A stretch of 64,000 bases of DNA from Ch67 sp041395845 (GTDB taxonomy: Bacteria; Pseudomonadota; Gammaproteobacteria; Pseudomonadales; Ketobacteraceae), in the NCBI GenBank assembly GCA_041395845.1, contig JAWKZS010000004.1:62001-126000 (forward strand). The letters run 5' to 3'. Every line of letters starts with the position of its first letter. The first letter of the stretch is position 1. Made by a program: the position numbers and the translations under genes. Positions 44,866-53,165 of this stretch are shown here, piece after piece. Under the pieces are notes generated by a model. The model was not told the DNA's origin. It saw only the letters and a list, made by a program, of their open reading frames with translations, and ran no database searches.

Positions 44866-44887
44866 CTCCATTGCAAAGGAGACGCGC

Positions 44888-46156
44888 ATGAAACCTGAAA
44901 CCATCGCCATTCATGGCGGCTTTGCCGGTGATCCGGAAACCCACGCCGTTGCGGTGCCGGTGTACCAGACCACCAGTTACTATTTCGATAATACCCAGCA
45001 CGGGGCGGATCTGTTCGATCTGAAGGTGCCGGGCAATATCTACTCCCGCATCATGAATCCCACCAACGCGGTACTCGAACAGCGGGTAGCGGAGCTGGAA
45101 GGCGGTATCGGCGCCCTGGCCATGGCATCCGGCATGGCGGCGATCACTGCCACGATCCAGACCCTGGCACGCGCCGGCGACAATATTGTTTCGGTGAGCC
45201 AGCTTTATGGTGGTACCTACAATTTCTTCGCCCATACCTTGCCCCAGCAGGGCATCGAGGTGCGTATGGCACCGGGTGAAGATCCTGCCGCCATCGAAAA
45301 GCTGATCGACGCGAAGACCAAAGCGGTGTTCTGCGAATCCATCGGTAATCCGGCCGGCAATATTGTCGACCTGCAGGCGCTGGCGGATGTTGCCCACAAG
45401 CACGGTGTACCGCTGGTGGTGGACAACACGGTGGCCACGCCGATTCTGTGCCGACCGTTTGATTTCGGCGCGGATATCGTGGTGCATGCACTGACCAAAT
45501 ACATGGGCGGCCACGGCACCACCATCGCGGGCATCATTGTGGATTCCGGCAAATTCCCGTGGAAGGGCAATCCGCGTTTCCCCCAGTTCAATGAACCCGA
45601 TCCCAGCTATCACGGCGTGGTGTATGCCGATGCACTGGGCCCCGCAGCGTTCATTGGCCGCGCCCGGGTCGTGCCGTTGCGCAACATGGGCGCTGCACTG
45701 AGCCCGTTCAATGCGTTCCTGATTCTGCAGGGGATTGAAACCCTGTCATTGCGGATGGAGCGTCACTGCGAAAATGCGCAGAAAGCGGCGGAATTCCTCG
45801 AGCAGCATCCCAAGGTGAAGTGGGTGAATTTCGCGGGCCTGGAAAAGAACCGTTACTACCCGCTGGCCCAGCGCTACATGGGTGGCAAGGCATCCGCGAT
45901 TCTGAGTTTCGGTATCGAAGGCGGGCGCGATGCCGGTGGCCGTTTCATCGATGCGCTGCAGCTGTTCAAGCGTCTGGTGAATATCGGTGATGCCAAATCA
46001 CTGGCCTGCCATCCGGCAACGACTACCCACCGTCAGCTGAATGCCAAGGAAATGGCGAAGGCCGGTGTGTCGGAAGACATGGTGCGCCTGTCGATCGGCA
46101 TCGAGCATATCGACGACATTCTTGCGGATATCCGCCAGGCGCTGGAGCAGGCATAA
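44888..46156 (+). CDS. metY: O-acetylhomoserine sulfhydrylase (Cys/Met metabolism PLP enzyme)
   Basis: A 422-aa PLP-dependent enzyme making homocysteine from O-acetylhomoserine and sulfide (methionine synthesis, cytoplasmic). Family motifs: ETIAIHGGFAGDPETHAVAVP, YSRIMNPTNAVLEQRVAELEGG, VVDNTVATPILCRPFDFGAD and the PLP Lys204 in ALTKYMGGHGT. A C-terminal region ends SIGIEHIDDILADI. The length and the MNPT/FDFGAD pattern fit MetY rather than MetB or MetC. A GGAGACGCGC ribosome site precedes the ATG. Confidence 0.92.
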   Translation: MKPETIAIHGGFAGDPETHAVAVPVYQTTSYYFDNTQHGADLFDLKVPGNIYSRIMNPTNAVLEQRVAELEGGIGALAMASGMAAITATIQTLARAGDNIVSVSQLYGGTYNFFAHTLPQQGIEVRMAPGEDPAAIEKLIDAKTKAVFCESIGNPAGNIVDLQALADVAHKHGVPLVVDNTVATPILCRPFDFGADIVVHALTKYMGGHGTTIAGIIVDSGKFPWKGNPRFPQFNEPDPSYHGVVYADALGPAAFIGRARVVPLRNMGAALSPFNAFLILQGIETLSLRMERHCENAQKAAEFLEQHPKVKWVNFAGLEKNRYYPLAQRYMGGKASAILSFGIEGGRDAGGRFIDALQLFKRLVNIGDAKSLACHPATTTHRQLNAKEMAKAGVSEDMVRLSIGIEHIDDILADIRQALEQA

Positions 46157-46164
46157 ACGGATCG

Positions 46165-46200
46165 CGCTGATGGACGGTGACCATTGCCGTCCATGCAGCG
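46165..46200. terminator. Hairpin between convergent metY and pta
   Basis: ATGGACGG (46170-46177) and CCGTCCAT (46187-46194) form a perfect stem, extended by CGCTG/CAGCG arms across one bulged base. It sits between the two convergent stop codons. No long T-run is present. Confidence 0.5.
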
Positions 46201-46206
46201 GCGCCA

Positions 46207-48339
46207 CTATTGCGACTGCGCCTGAATCGCCGTCAGCGCGATGGTGTAGATGATGTCATCCACACTCGCTCCTCGTGACAGGTCGTTCACCGGTTTTTTC
46301 AGGCCCTGCAGCATGGGGCCGATACTGACCACCTGGGCGCTGCGCTGCACGGCCTTGTAAGTGGTGTTGCCGGTATTCAGATCCGGGAAGATCAGTACGG
46401 TAGCGCGTCCTGCGACGGCACTGCCCGGCGCCTTCTTCTCTCCCACCGACGGAATCATTGCAGCATCGTACTGCAGGGGGCCGTCGATCAGCAGATCCGG
46501 GCGCTTTTCCTGCACGATACGGGTGGCTTCGCGCACCTTGTCCACATCACTGCCACTGCCGGATTCCAGCGTGCTGTAACTGATCATGGCAATCCGCGGC
46601 GTCACACCGAAGGCTTTGGCGGATTCCGCGCTGGCAATGGCAATGTCGGCAAGCCCTTCGGCATCCGGATCGGGATTGATGGCGCAGTCTCCGAAGATCA
46701 GTACCTGTTCCGGCATGCACATGAAGAATATCGATGACACGATGCGGATACCCGGGCGAGTGCGGATCAGCTGCAGTGCAGGGCGGATCGTGTTGGCGGT
46801 GGTGTGGACCGCGCCGGACACCAGCCCATCCACTTCCCCCCGGTACAGCATCAGGGTTCCCAGCACCACATTGTCTTCCAGTTCCTGGGCGGCCCGTTCT
46901 TCGGTCAGGCCTTTGTGGCGGCGCAGCTCGAGCAGCATCGCCAGGTACTGATTGCGCACGCTGGCCGGGTTCAGGATTTCCAGTTCCGCGGGCAAGTCGA
47001 TGGCGTTGGCCCGTGCCACGTCGCGGACGCGCTGGGGATCACCCATCAGAATGCAGCGGGCAATCTTGCGGTGATGACAGGTAACGGCAGCTTTCAGGGT
47101 GCGGGGCTCGTCGCCTTCCGGCAGGATAATGGTCTTGCATTGCTGGCGTGCCCGCTGCACCAGGCTGTAACGGAACGCGGCAGGGGACAGGCGGGGTTCC
47201 CGTTCGCTGGCGATCAGTTTTACCAGCCAGTCCTTGTCCAGATTCTGTGCCACGGTTTCCATGATATGGCGGGCGCGCACTTCATCATCAACCGGCACCT
47301 TGTTGTCGAATTCCGGCAGCAGGTTGGTCATCTGGTAGCAGTCCTGCTGCAGCTGCAGTACCGGCAACCCCCGCTCCAGTGCCTGCTGGCAGAACGCCAG
47401 CGCATTCGATTGCAGCGACGTTGCCTGCGCGAACAGGATGCCGGCCAGTGCCACACCTTTCATCTGGGCCATGGCGGCAGCAATCACGATGTCATCGCGA
47501 TCGGCCGACGTGACGACGAGGGTGCCCGGATGCAGCTGATCGAGCAGATTACCCACCTGCTGGGTGGCGATGATGACGCGCAGGACGCGCCGGGTTTTGA
47601 CTTCGCCCATCTGCAGGATCGAGGCGCCGAGAAATTGTGCCACGTCCCAGGTGCGTGGCGCGGTGAGATCCGGGTTCCAGGGAATCGCACCCGCCAGATG
47701 GAAGTCGTTGCGCTGCAGCAGCGTGAGTTCACGACGGATGGTATCCAGCGACAACGCGGTATTGAATGACGGTTGCAGGATATCCGGACGAATGCGGCCG
47801 TGCCGGTCCAGCGGCGCGTTGAGCATGTTGAGAATGCAGCCGCCCACCCGGTGGGCGTTGATACCGCCGAACAGGTTGGCAGTCGCCTCCAGGCGCTGGT
47901 TCAGTTCGGCCACCGGCTGGCTTTGCGGTGTGGTGACCAGAATCACCTGGGCGTCCAGTGCCCGTGCCATCAGCGCATTCAGCGGTGCCAGCAGATGATC
48001 GTCTGCACTGGCGTTGATGCCCTCAAGAATCAGTACATCCGGCCCCTGGGCATCCAGTACCTGCTGGCGCTGGGCAATGATTTCTTCCATCAGCAGATCG
48101 GCCTGGTTGCGGGCCAGCAGATCACTCGCCCTTACACAGGACACCGGCTGCGGGGGCTGCAGAGCCGTGTAGTGGCGGATCAGTTGCACTGAGCGGTCTT
48201 CGCCCTGCTGGTTGAGATGGCCCACGGGTTTGCAGAACGCCACTCGCAGACCTTTCTGATCCAGCGCGTGCAGCATGCCCAGGCAGATGGTGGTGAGTCC
48301 GACGCCGGATTCCGTGGGGGCCAGCAGCAGTGTTTTCAT
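46207..48339 (-). CDS. pta: Phosphate acetyltransferase (long form)
   Basis: A 710-aa cytoplasmic enzyme converting acetyl-CoA and phosphate to acetyl phosphate. Three parts: an N-terminal P-loop-like domain (LLAPTESGVGLTTICLGM, to about 230), a DRTGG domain (about 235-345), and the catalytic PTA domain (about 390-710; TIILPEGDEPRTLKAA, GEVDGLVSGAVHTTANTIRP, YDAAMIPSVGEKKAPGSAVAG, NTGNTTYKAVQRSA). The ATG at 48339 overlaps the ackA stop by 4 bp, so translation is coupled. The longer frame from 48393 lies inside ackA and is rejected. Confidence 0.94.
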   Translation of the reverse strand: MKTLLLAPTESGVGLTTICLGMLHALDQKGLRVAFCKPVGHLNQQGEDRSVQLIRHYTALQPPQPVSCVRASDLLARNQADLLMEEIIAQRQQVLDAQGPDVLILEGINASADDHLLAPLNALMARALDAQVILVTTPQSQPVAELNQRLEATANLFGGINAHRVGGCILNMLNAPLDRHGRIRPDILQPSFNTALSLDTIRRELTLLQRNDFHLAGAIPWNPDLTAPRTWDVAQFLGASILQMGEVKTRRVLRVIIATQQVGNLLDQLHPGTLVVTSADRDDIVIAAAMAQMKGVALAGILFAQATSLQSNALAFCQQALERGLPVLQLQQDCYQMTNLLPEFDNKVPVDDEVRARHIMETVAQNLDKDWLVKLIASEREPRLSPAAFRYSLVQRARQQCKTIILPEGDEPRTLKAAVTCHHRKIARCILMGDPQRVRDVARANAIDLPAELEILNPASVRNQYLAMLLELRRHKGLTEERAAQELEDNVVLGTLMLYRGEVDGLVSGAVHTTANTIRPALQLIRTRPGIRIVSSIFFMCMPEQVLIFGDCAINPDPDAEGLADIAIASAESAKAFGVTPRIAMISYSTLESGSGSDVDKVREATRIVQEKRPDLLIDGPLQYDAAMIPSVGEKKAPGSAVAGRATVLIFPDLNTGNTTYKAVQRSAQVVSIGPMLQGLKKPVNDLSRGASVDDIIYTIALTAIQAQSQ

Positions 48340-49544
48340 GGGTGGGCTCCTTGTGTTTCCAGCAGCAGGGCGGATTGTCGGGCGATCAGCCATTCTTCGC
48401 GGGCCGGGATCACCAGAATCGGCGGCGTGCCGGGAACGGCGATATTGCGGTCGTGTGATGCGGGTTGCTGATTGGCGTCGTGATCCAGCCGGAAGCCCAG
48501 ACCGTGCAGCAGTGTGATGACCCGCGCCCGGATCGGCGCAGCATGCTCGCCGATACCCGCGGTGAACACGATGGTATCAATGGCGCCCAGCGGCACGATA
48601 TAGCCGGCGATGTGCTTTGCCAGCCGGTAGCAGAACAGTTCCACCGCCAGTTGGGCCTGGGGGTGGCCGTCGTCGGCGGCCTGCAGGCACTGGCGCATGT
48701 CGCTGCCGACACCGGATACGCCTTTCAGGCCGGCTTCCTTGTTCAGCAGACCGGTGAGGGTGCGAATATCGATGTTGAGGCGGTCACACAGGTATTCGTG
48801 CAACCCGGGGTCCAGGTCGCCACAGCGACTGCCCATCATCAGGCCTTCCAGCGGCGTGAAGCCCATGCTGGTGTCGACACTGATGGCACCCTTGATCGCA
48901 CACAGGCTGCAGCCGTTGCCCAGATGGGCGGATACGGCGCGCACCTGATCCACCGGCTGTTGCAGCAGCACCGGCAGTCGCTTGGAAATGTAGTGATGGT
49001 TGATGCCGTGAAAGCCATAGCGGCGCACGCCCCAGTCCCGGTGCCAGGCCTCGGGGACCGCATAGTGATAGGCCTCCGGCGGCAGGGTGCTGTGGAAAGC
49101 CGTATCAAACACGGCGACCTGGGGAATCCCGGGCAGATGCTGCTGGCAGAGGCGAATTCCCAGCAGATTGACGGGATTATGCAGCGGCGCATAGGCGCCA
49201 AAATGCTCGATGGCGGCTTCGACGGCCGGTGTCACCAGTGCCGGTGCACGGAACTGGTCGCCACCGTGAACGACCCGATGCCCCACGGCCTGCACCCGGC
49301 CCAGCCAGCCCTGCTCACGCAGTTGTGCCGCGATGGAGGCAATCGCCTGCCGGTGGTCGCCAGAGCCCGGCAGTGGCTGATCGTGGTGCCGTTCGCCGCT
49401 ACGCCAGCGCAGATGGCCCTGACCCGGTTCGTTGACCCGGCTGGCCATCCCTTCACACAGAGCGTCGGTACCCTGACTGTCGCTGGCAAACAGGGCGAAT
49501 TTCACCGATGCGCTGCCACAGTTCAGTACCAGAATCAAATCCAT
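48336..49544 (-). CDS. ackA: Acetate kinase
   Basis: A 402-aa ASKHA-fold kinase that makes ATP and acetate from acetyl phosphate, working with Pta. Motifs: ILVLNCGSASVKFALF at the N-terminus, AVGHRVVHGGDQF, VAVFDTAFHSTLP, YGFHGINHHYIS, HLGNGCSLCAI, DTSMGFTPLEGLMMGSRCGDLDP and IVFTAGIGEHA. The NCGSASVK variant replaces the more usual NxGSSSxK at one Ser. First gene of the ackA-pta operon. Confidence 0.94.
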   Translation of the reverse strand: MDLILVLNCGSASVKFALFASDSQGTDALCEGMASRVNEPGQGHLRWRSGERHHDQPLPGSGDHRQAIASIAAQLREQGWLGRVQAVGHRVVHGGDQFRAPALVTPAVEAAIEHFGAYAPLHNPVNLLGIRLCQQHLPGIPQVAVFDTAFHSTLPPEAYHYAVPEAWHRDWGVRRYGFHGINHHYISKRLPVLLQQPVDQVRAVSAHLGNGCSLCAIKGAISVDTSMGFTPLEGLMMGSRCGDLDPGLHEYLCDRLNIDIRTLTGLLNKEAGLKGVSGVGSDMRQCLQAADDGHPQAQLAVELFCYRLAKHIAGYIVPLGAIDTIVFTAGIGEHAAPIRARVITLLHGLGFRLDHDANQQPASHDRNIAVPGTPPILVIPAREEWLIARQSALLLETQGAHP

Positions 49545-49589
49545 GCCTTGCGTTCCTTGAATCCTGCAGTGACCGGCAGTGTATCAGAT

Positions 49590-49736
49590 TCTGTCGCAGA
49601 TCCCTGTTATCGGCGCCGGGTTCATACAGCTGTCATACGCCAACGCTATCGTTCCCATCGCCAACTACAATAACACCTGACTTTAATCTGTCGCGTCGTT
49701 TGCCGGGGAATGCAACATTCCCCGGCGTTTTCTTTT
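49590..49736 (+). ncRNA. Possible small RNA ending in a strong intrinsic terminator
   Basis: The 268-bp gap between ackA and the Crp/Fnr gene has no supported ORF, yet a textbook plus-strand terminator lies at 49702-49736. Something transcribed from within about 49590-49700 must end there, or it terminates antisense transcription from ackA. The 5' end is not defined by the sequence; only the 3' end is firm. Confidence 0.3.
49702..49736 (+). terminator. Strong Rho-independent terminator
   Basis: GCCGGGGAATG (49702-49712), loop CAA, CATTCCCCGGC (49716-49726) is a perfect 11-bp GC-rich stem followed by GTTTTCTTTT. The T-rich side is on the plus strand only. No coding gene ends upstream. Confidence 0.8.
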
Positions 49737-49812
49737 GGGTTATTGATCGATGACGTTGAATCGTGATCAGCCTGTCGATAATCTAATTGGATGATGTATC
49801 ACCCGACAGGAC

Positions 49813-50574
49813 GTGACCTTGACTTCCAGGATCATTCACACCGGTAACACTGCCGGCGCGCAGCGCGCGCTATGCATCGACGGAAAGCGTATTCGTACAG
49901 CAGACTGTTACCACTGTGTCATTCGCAAAAAAATGCTGTTTTCCGACGTTGATCTGGAGCAGATAGATTCGCTATTGCGCCCGATCAGCAATCTGCTGGT
50001 GAAACCGGGCACCGTGTTGTATCAGCAGGGTGAGCCCGGTCTTTCCCTTTATTCGGTGCGCAAGGGATTGGTGAAGCTGGTGCAGTCATTGCCCAACGGT
50101 TTCGAACGCATTGTGCATATTGCCGGGCCTGGCGCCTGCATCGGCATGGAAGGCTTTTTGAATAATGAATATGGTCAGCGGGCAGAAGCGCTGACCGAAG
50201 CTGACGTATGTGCCATTCCGGTGGAATCAGCACGAAGAATTTCCGAACAGCAGACGCTGCTGTTTGATGGTCTGATGGCGCGCTGGCAAAGTCAGTTTGA
50301 ACTGGCCGGGCGCTGGATGCTGGAATTATCCCAGGGGACCGTGCGGCAAAAGCTGGCGCGACTGCTGTTGATGCTCGATGAAATCGGCCATACCCATGGC
50401 CAGATCCGGTTGCTGAACAATCAGGACAGTGCGGGGATTGTTGGCAGTACCGTTGAAACGGTCAGTCGCAACATAGCGGACTTCAAGCGGGAAGGCTTTT
50501 TGCAAAAGATGGCGCCGGCACTCTACGCGATTGACCGCGACCTCTTGCAGAATATTGCGGTAACGCTTGAGTAG
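49813..50574 (+). CDS. Crp/Fnr-family transcriptional regulator
   Basis: A 253-aa regulator: cNMP-binding-like beta-roll (about 45-150; LYQQGEPGLSLYSVRKGLVKL), a dimer helix (about 160-185), and a winged helix-turn-helix with recognition helix STVETVSRNIADFKREG. The E-T-V-S-R sequence is the FNR/ANR type that reads TTGAT half-sites. Cys residues lie at 21, 32, 35, 109 and 133; Cys133 (ADVCAIP) aligns with the cluster Cys of ANR, but the N-terminal spacing (C-x10-C-x2-C) is not that of FNR. Iron-sulfur sensing is therefore possible but unproven. GTG at 49813 is the start used; a later start before CYHC is possible. Confidence 0.8.
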   Translation: MTLTSRIIHTGNTAGAQRALCIDGKRIRTADCYHCVIRKKMLFSDVDLEQIDSLLRPISNLLVKPGTVLYQQGEPGLSLYSVRKGLVKLVQSLPNGFERIVHIAGPGACIGMEGFLNNEYGQRAEALTEADVCAIPVESARRISEQQTLLFDGLMARWQSQFELAGRWMLELSQGTVRQKLARLLLMLDEIGHTHGQIRLLNNQDSAGIVGSTVETVSRNIADFKREGFLQKMAPALYAIDRDLLQNIAVTLE

Positions 50575-50620
50575 CGACTTTGACGCTTGGTAGTGACTTG
50601 AAAGAAACGGCAAACAAACT

Positions 50621-50652
50621 GAACGAGCCCGATCTTTGGTTCGGGCCCGTTC
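50621..50652 (-). terminator. Intrinsic terminator of the small CcoM-like gene
   Basis: Arms 50621-50632 and 50641-50652 pair over 12 positions. The only imperfection is a G-U pair on the minus-strand RNA (an A-C mismatch on the other strand), and a T-rich stretch follows on the minus strand. It lies 30 bp past the stop codon at 50682. Confidence 0.65.
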
Positions 50653-50681
50653 ACCTGAGTAATAATGCCTTCAGCCAGCCT

Positions 50682-50798
50682 TTATTGCTTGTGCTTTTTG
50701 TGGGCGTCCTGCCAGACAAACACTGCAACCGCACCCAGAAATACCAGAGTGCCACCCACTGTAATCAAGCCTGCAAGTACAACGTCATCTAGAAACAT
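50682..50798 (-). CDS. ccoM: CcoM-like small single-helix membrane protein (candidate cbb3 oxidase subunit)
   Basis: A 38-aa ORF beginning MFLDDVVLAGLITVGG and ending VFVWQDAHKKHKQ. A short acidic N-terminus, one transmembrane helix (about 7-29) and a basic cytoplasmic tail match what I recall of Pseudomonas CcoM, the third small subunit of cbb3 cytochrome oxidase (MF-D-VV-AG--TVG pattern). Support for expression is strong: GGAGG lies 7 nt before the ATG, an Anr/Fnr-type promoter lies upstream and a terminator downstream. cbb3 oxidases are induced by ANR/FNR under low oxygen, which fits. The ccoNOQP genes are not in this window. The name is tentative; another single-helix peptide family is possible. 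Confidence 0.6.
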   Translation of the reverse strand: MFLDDVVLAGLITVGGTLVFLGAVAVFVWQDAHKKHKQ

Positions 50799-50809
50799 GG
50801 TTTATTCCT

Positions 50810-50867
50810 CCACAAAACACAGTGCCAGATTAGCACCCATGTTTTGTGGGGAATTGACTTGGGTCAG
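50810..50867 (-). promoter_or_regulatory. Anr/Fnr-type promoter of the small CcoM-like gene
   Basis: TTGAC-TTGG-GTCAG (50854-50867, centre 50860.5) resembles the FNR/ANR site TTGAT-N4-ATCAA. On the minus strand TAATCT (50832-50827) is a good -10. This places the start site near 50819, about 41.5 bp from the box centre, the class II activator geometry. An inverted repeat CCACAAAACA (50810-50819) / TGTTTTGTGG (50840-50849) brackets the -10. Confidence 0.55.
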
Positions 50868-53008
50868 GGTTCTGGAACCAGCTGTACCGCATCCGCGACA
50901 CAAGTGCCATTGGCATTGATGTTGGTCAATTCTATGGTGGCAGGCCCCGCCGCAAACCAGTACACACCCAGATCCATCCACTGATTGCCGTTCTGCTGCT
51001 GGTTCATGATCACGCTGTTGCTGAGGGTGACGCCGGACACGGGATCCTGATGTTGCACGCGATACGTAGCGTTACTGGCGAAATTGGGACCCTGCGGCCA
51101 GCGGGCGTAAGCGCGATAGAAACCTGCCTTATTCACATAGGGCGACCAGGTGTAGATTTTTTCCGGGTCGGCATTGGTCGCATAGCGGTAGGAGCCACCG
51201 TAGTAACCGCTGCGATAAATGGACGGCCACCATTTGCCAACGTAATCGGTCTGGCTGCTGTCGTTGTCCACTACGATGCTGGCCTGGATTCTCAGTAGAT
51301 CGTTCTGCTGGGTGACGGAATCCCAGCCCGAATTGATTTCGTAAGTGAAGTGACCGTGGGGAACGGTCCATTCGGCGGAGTAGATGCCATCGCCTGCAAT
51401 GTGGTCGGCACCCATGCCATCATCGAGCAACGTAATGATGTCACCCGTCGGACTGACTTGCGCCTGCAGATGGGTGTCGTTGCCGGGCGCTGCGCAATTG
51501 AAATTCTGCAGTTCGATCTGCAGCGTCTCGCCGGGCAGAGCAACCATGTTATCGGCCTGCGGCTGCTGACGTCGACGGAATACCTGATTATTGCAGGTCA
51601 GTGCGCCCTGGCCGTTGGCGTCGGCCAGTCGTGCCAGCGATCCAGCAACGGATTTATCCCGCGCCGCCGCAAGCGGTTTGCCGCTGGCCAGCAGCAGGCG
51701 GCGAATTGATTTTGCATCCAGGTGGGCCGTAGACGCATTTGCACGCAACAATGCCACGATGCCGCTGACATACGCAGTTGCCTGTGACGATCCATCACTG
51801 ACGACGAAATCGGCGTTGGCGGTATCCATCAGCGGGTAGCGGGGACTGGTGCTGAGGATGCTTTCGCCCGGTGCAAACAGGTCGACACTCCAGCGGCCAT
51901 AACTGCTACCGCTCCACAGATTGCCCTGATTGTTGATGGCGCCGACGGCGATGATGTTTTCATTGCCAAACGCGGCAGGAAAATACGCGCGTTCTTCAGG
52001 GACGATATCGATGCTCCAGGAAAAATTGCCGGCTGCGGCAACGACCACAATGTCCGCCTGTTCCAGTTCATCTGCCAGCTGATACATGGCGGGCGTATTC
52101 AACAGATAGGTGTCGCGCACCAGCGGATACATCAGGTTGCTCAGGTTGACGTGCTTCGACATGCCACCGGACGCATTGATCACGGCAATGTTCACGCCGC
52201 GCCGCTTCAGATCGAGAAAATAGTTGAGACAGCCACGGATGGCGGTTTCTGTCACGGCGGGAACGGTAACGCCGGGAATCAGGGGAAAAATATCCGATGC
52301 GAGCGTGCCGGATTTGCAGGTGGCGATGCGGATGCGGCTTTCGATACCGGCCACACCAACCACACCGCCATGATAGCCGGCATTCTGATTGTTGCCGGTT
52401 GCGGCCATCACGCCCGCCATATTGGTACCATGACCGATTTCATCATCGATGGGATCACCGGCTACCGGATTGAGCGAGCCATCGGCGTTGGTTCGCGCCA
52501 CCATGGAGTTGATGCCATGACAATCGTTGAGATAGCCGTTGTTGTCACCGTCAATGGCGTCTTCACAACCGTCGTCGATGCCATTGGCATTGTTGTCAGT
52601 GCCGAGCGCTTCGCCCGGATTGAGCCATATTTTTCCCTGCAGATCCGGGTGGCCATAATCGATACCGGTGTCGATCAGCGCGATAACCACTTCATTCTGC
52701 GTCAGCGTTGGTGATGGCGAGTACAGGGCCCAGCCTTCCGGTGCGTTGATGTCGATGTCTTCTGTGCCGGTGGCGGTGAATTCCGTACAGCTGTACTGGT
52801 TGGTAGAAATCTCGGGTTTGGTATCGCACGTGCCAAGCGATGTGTAATCAGTGGTCGTTACGGTGGCGGGTGTGTTCTGGGCGGTGCGGGGCACATTGTT
52901 CAGACCCCATTGTTCGTTGATCAGCAGATCGTTGGGCAATGCAAATGCAACGCTGGTCGTGCAGGCAAAGCCTGCGAGCACCAGCCGAGCCGGTTTTGAC
53001 ATGGACAT
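50864..53008 (-). CDS. Secreted S8-family (subtilisin-like) serine protease with golvesin-type C-domain
   Basis: A 714-aa secreted protease. Signal peptide (about 1-23, ending SVAFA), then the peptidase S8 domain with Asp in VVIALIDTGIDYGHPDLQG, His in IGHGTNMAGVMAAT, oxyanion Asn in VVAAAGNFSW and Ser in DGSSQATAYVSG. The Ser motif is GSSQA instead of the usual GTSMA. Between the Asp and His lies an insertion with EF-hand-like Ca-binding residues (DNNANGIDDG, DGDNNGYLND). A middle beta domain (about 485-585) precedes a C-terminal golvesin/Xly-type carbohydrate- or surface-binding domain (NSVIMNQQQNGNQWMDLGVYWF through ADAVQLV, quoted in parts: NQQQNGNQWMDLGVYW). There is no propeptide that I recognise. 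The leader upstream is structured (53023-53082). Confidence 0.88.
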   Translation of the reverse strand: MSMSKPARLVLAGFACTTSVAFALPNDLLINEQWGLNNVPRTAQNTPATVTTTDYTSLGTCDTKPEISTNQYSCTEFTATGTEDIDINAPEGWALYSPSPTLTQNEVVIALIDTGIDYGHPDLQGKIWLNPGEALGTDNNANGIDDGCEDAIDGDNNGYLNDCHGINSMVARTNADGSLNPVAGDPIDDEIGHGTNMAGVMAATGNNQNAGYHGGVVGVAGIESRIRIATCKSGTLASDIFPLIPGVTVPAVTETAIRGCLNYFLDLKRRGVNIAVINASGGMSKHVNLSNLMYPLVRDTYLLNTPAMYQLADELEQADIVVVAAAGNFSWSIDIVPEERAYFPAAFGNENIIAVGAINNQGNLWSGSSYGRWSVDLFAPGESILSTSPRYPLMDTANADFVVSDGSSQATAYVSGIVALLRANASTAHLDAKSIRRLLLASGKPLAAARDKSVAGSLARLADANGQGALTCNNQVFRRRQQPQADNMVALPGETLQIELQNFNCAAPGNDTHLQAQVSPTGDIITLLDDGMGADHIAGDGIYSAEWTVPHGHFTYEINSGWDSVTQQNDLLRIQASIVVDNDSSQTDYVGKWWPSIYRSGYYGGSYRYATNADPEKIYTWSPYVNKAGFYRAYARWPQGPNFASNATYRVQHQDPVSGVTLSNSVIMNQQQNGNQWMDLGVYWFAAGPATIELTNINANGTCVADAVQLVPEP

Positions 53009-53022
53009 ACTACAACCCCATC

Positions 53023-53082
53023 AAGATAAGTCCAGCAACGACCAGTGGAAACAGGCAGGTACCGCCGGTCGTTATCTATCTT
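53023..53082 (-). promoter_or_regulatory. Structured 5' leader of the protease gene
   Basis: On the minus strand an outer stem AAGATA/TATCTT (53082-53077 with 53028-53023), an inner stem ACGACC/GGTCGT (53072-53067 with 53043-53038) and a small GGC/GCC hairpin nest into one element 15 nt before the start codon. It could be a regulatory RNA element; it matches no riboswitch class I can name. Confidence 0.35.
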
Positions 53083-53165
53083 GCGAACCAGTGTTACAGC
53101 GAGGCTTCGGCCATCGCGCCGGTGGCGCTAACGTCCCTGTAGTAATGTAAACAGACAGATTCACC

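Noticed and set aside
44812..44887. SAM or SAH riboswitch before metY
   Set aside because: The gap is only 76 bp and shows one simple palindrome, not a riboswitch core.
50580..50792. 70-codon plus-strand open frame
   Set aside because: It crosses a terminator and lies opposite the better-supported 38-aa minus-strand gene with ribosome site and promoter.
50810..50849. Attenuator hairpin hiding the ribosome site of the 38-aa gene
   Set aside because: The predicted start site near 50819 would leave the distal arm outside the transcript, so a promoter-level role is more likely.
53009..53165. c-di-GMP riboswitch before the secreted protease
   Set aside because: Some GC-rich stems are present but the conserved core sequences of class I or II are not in the right order.
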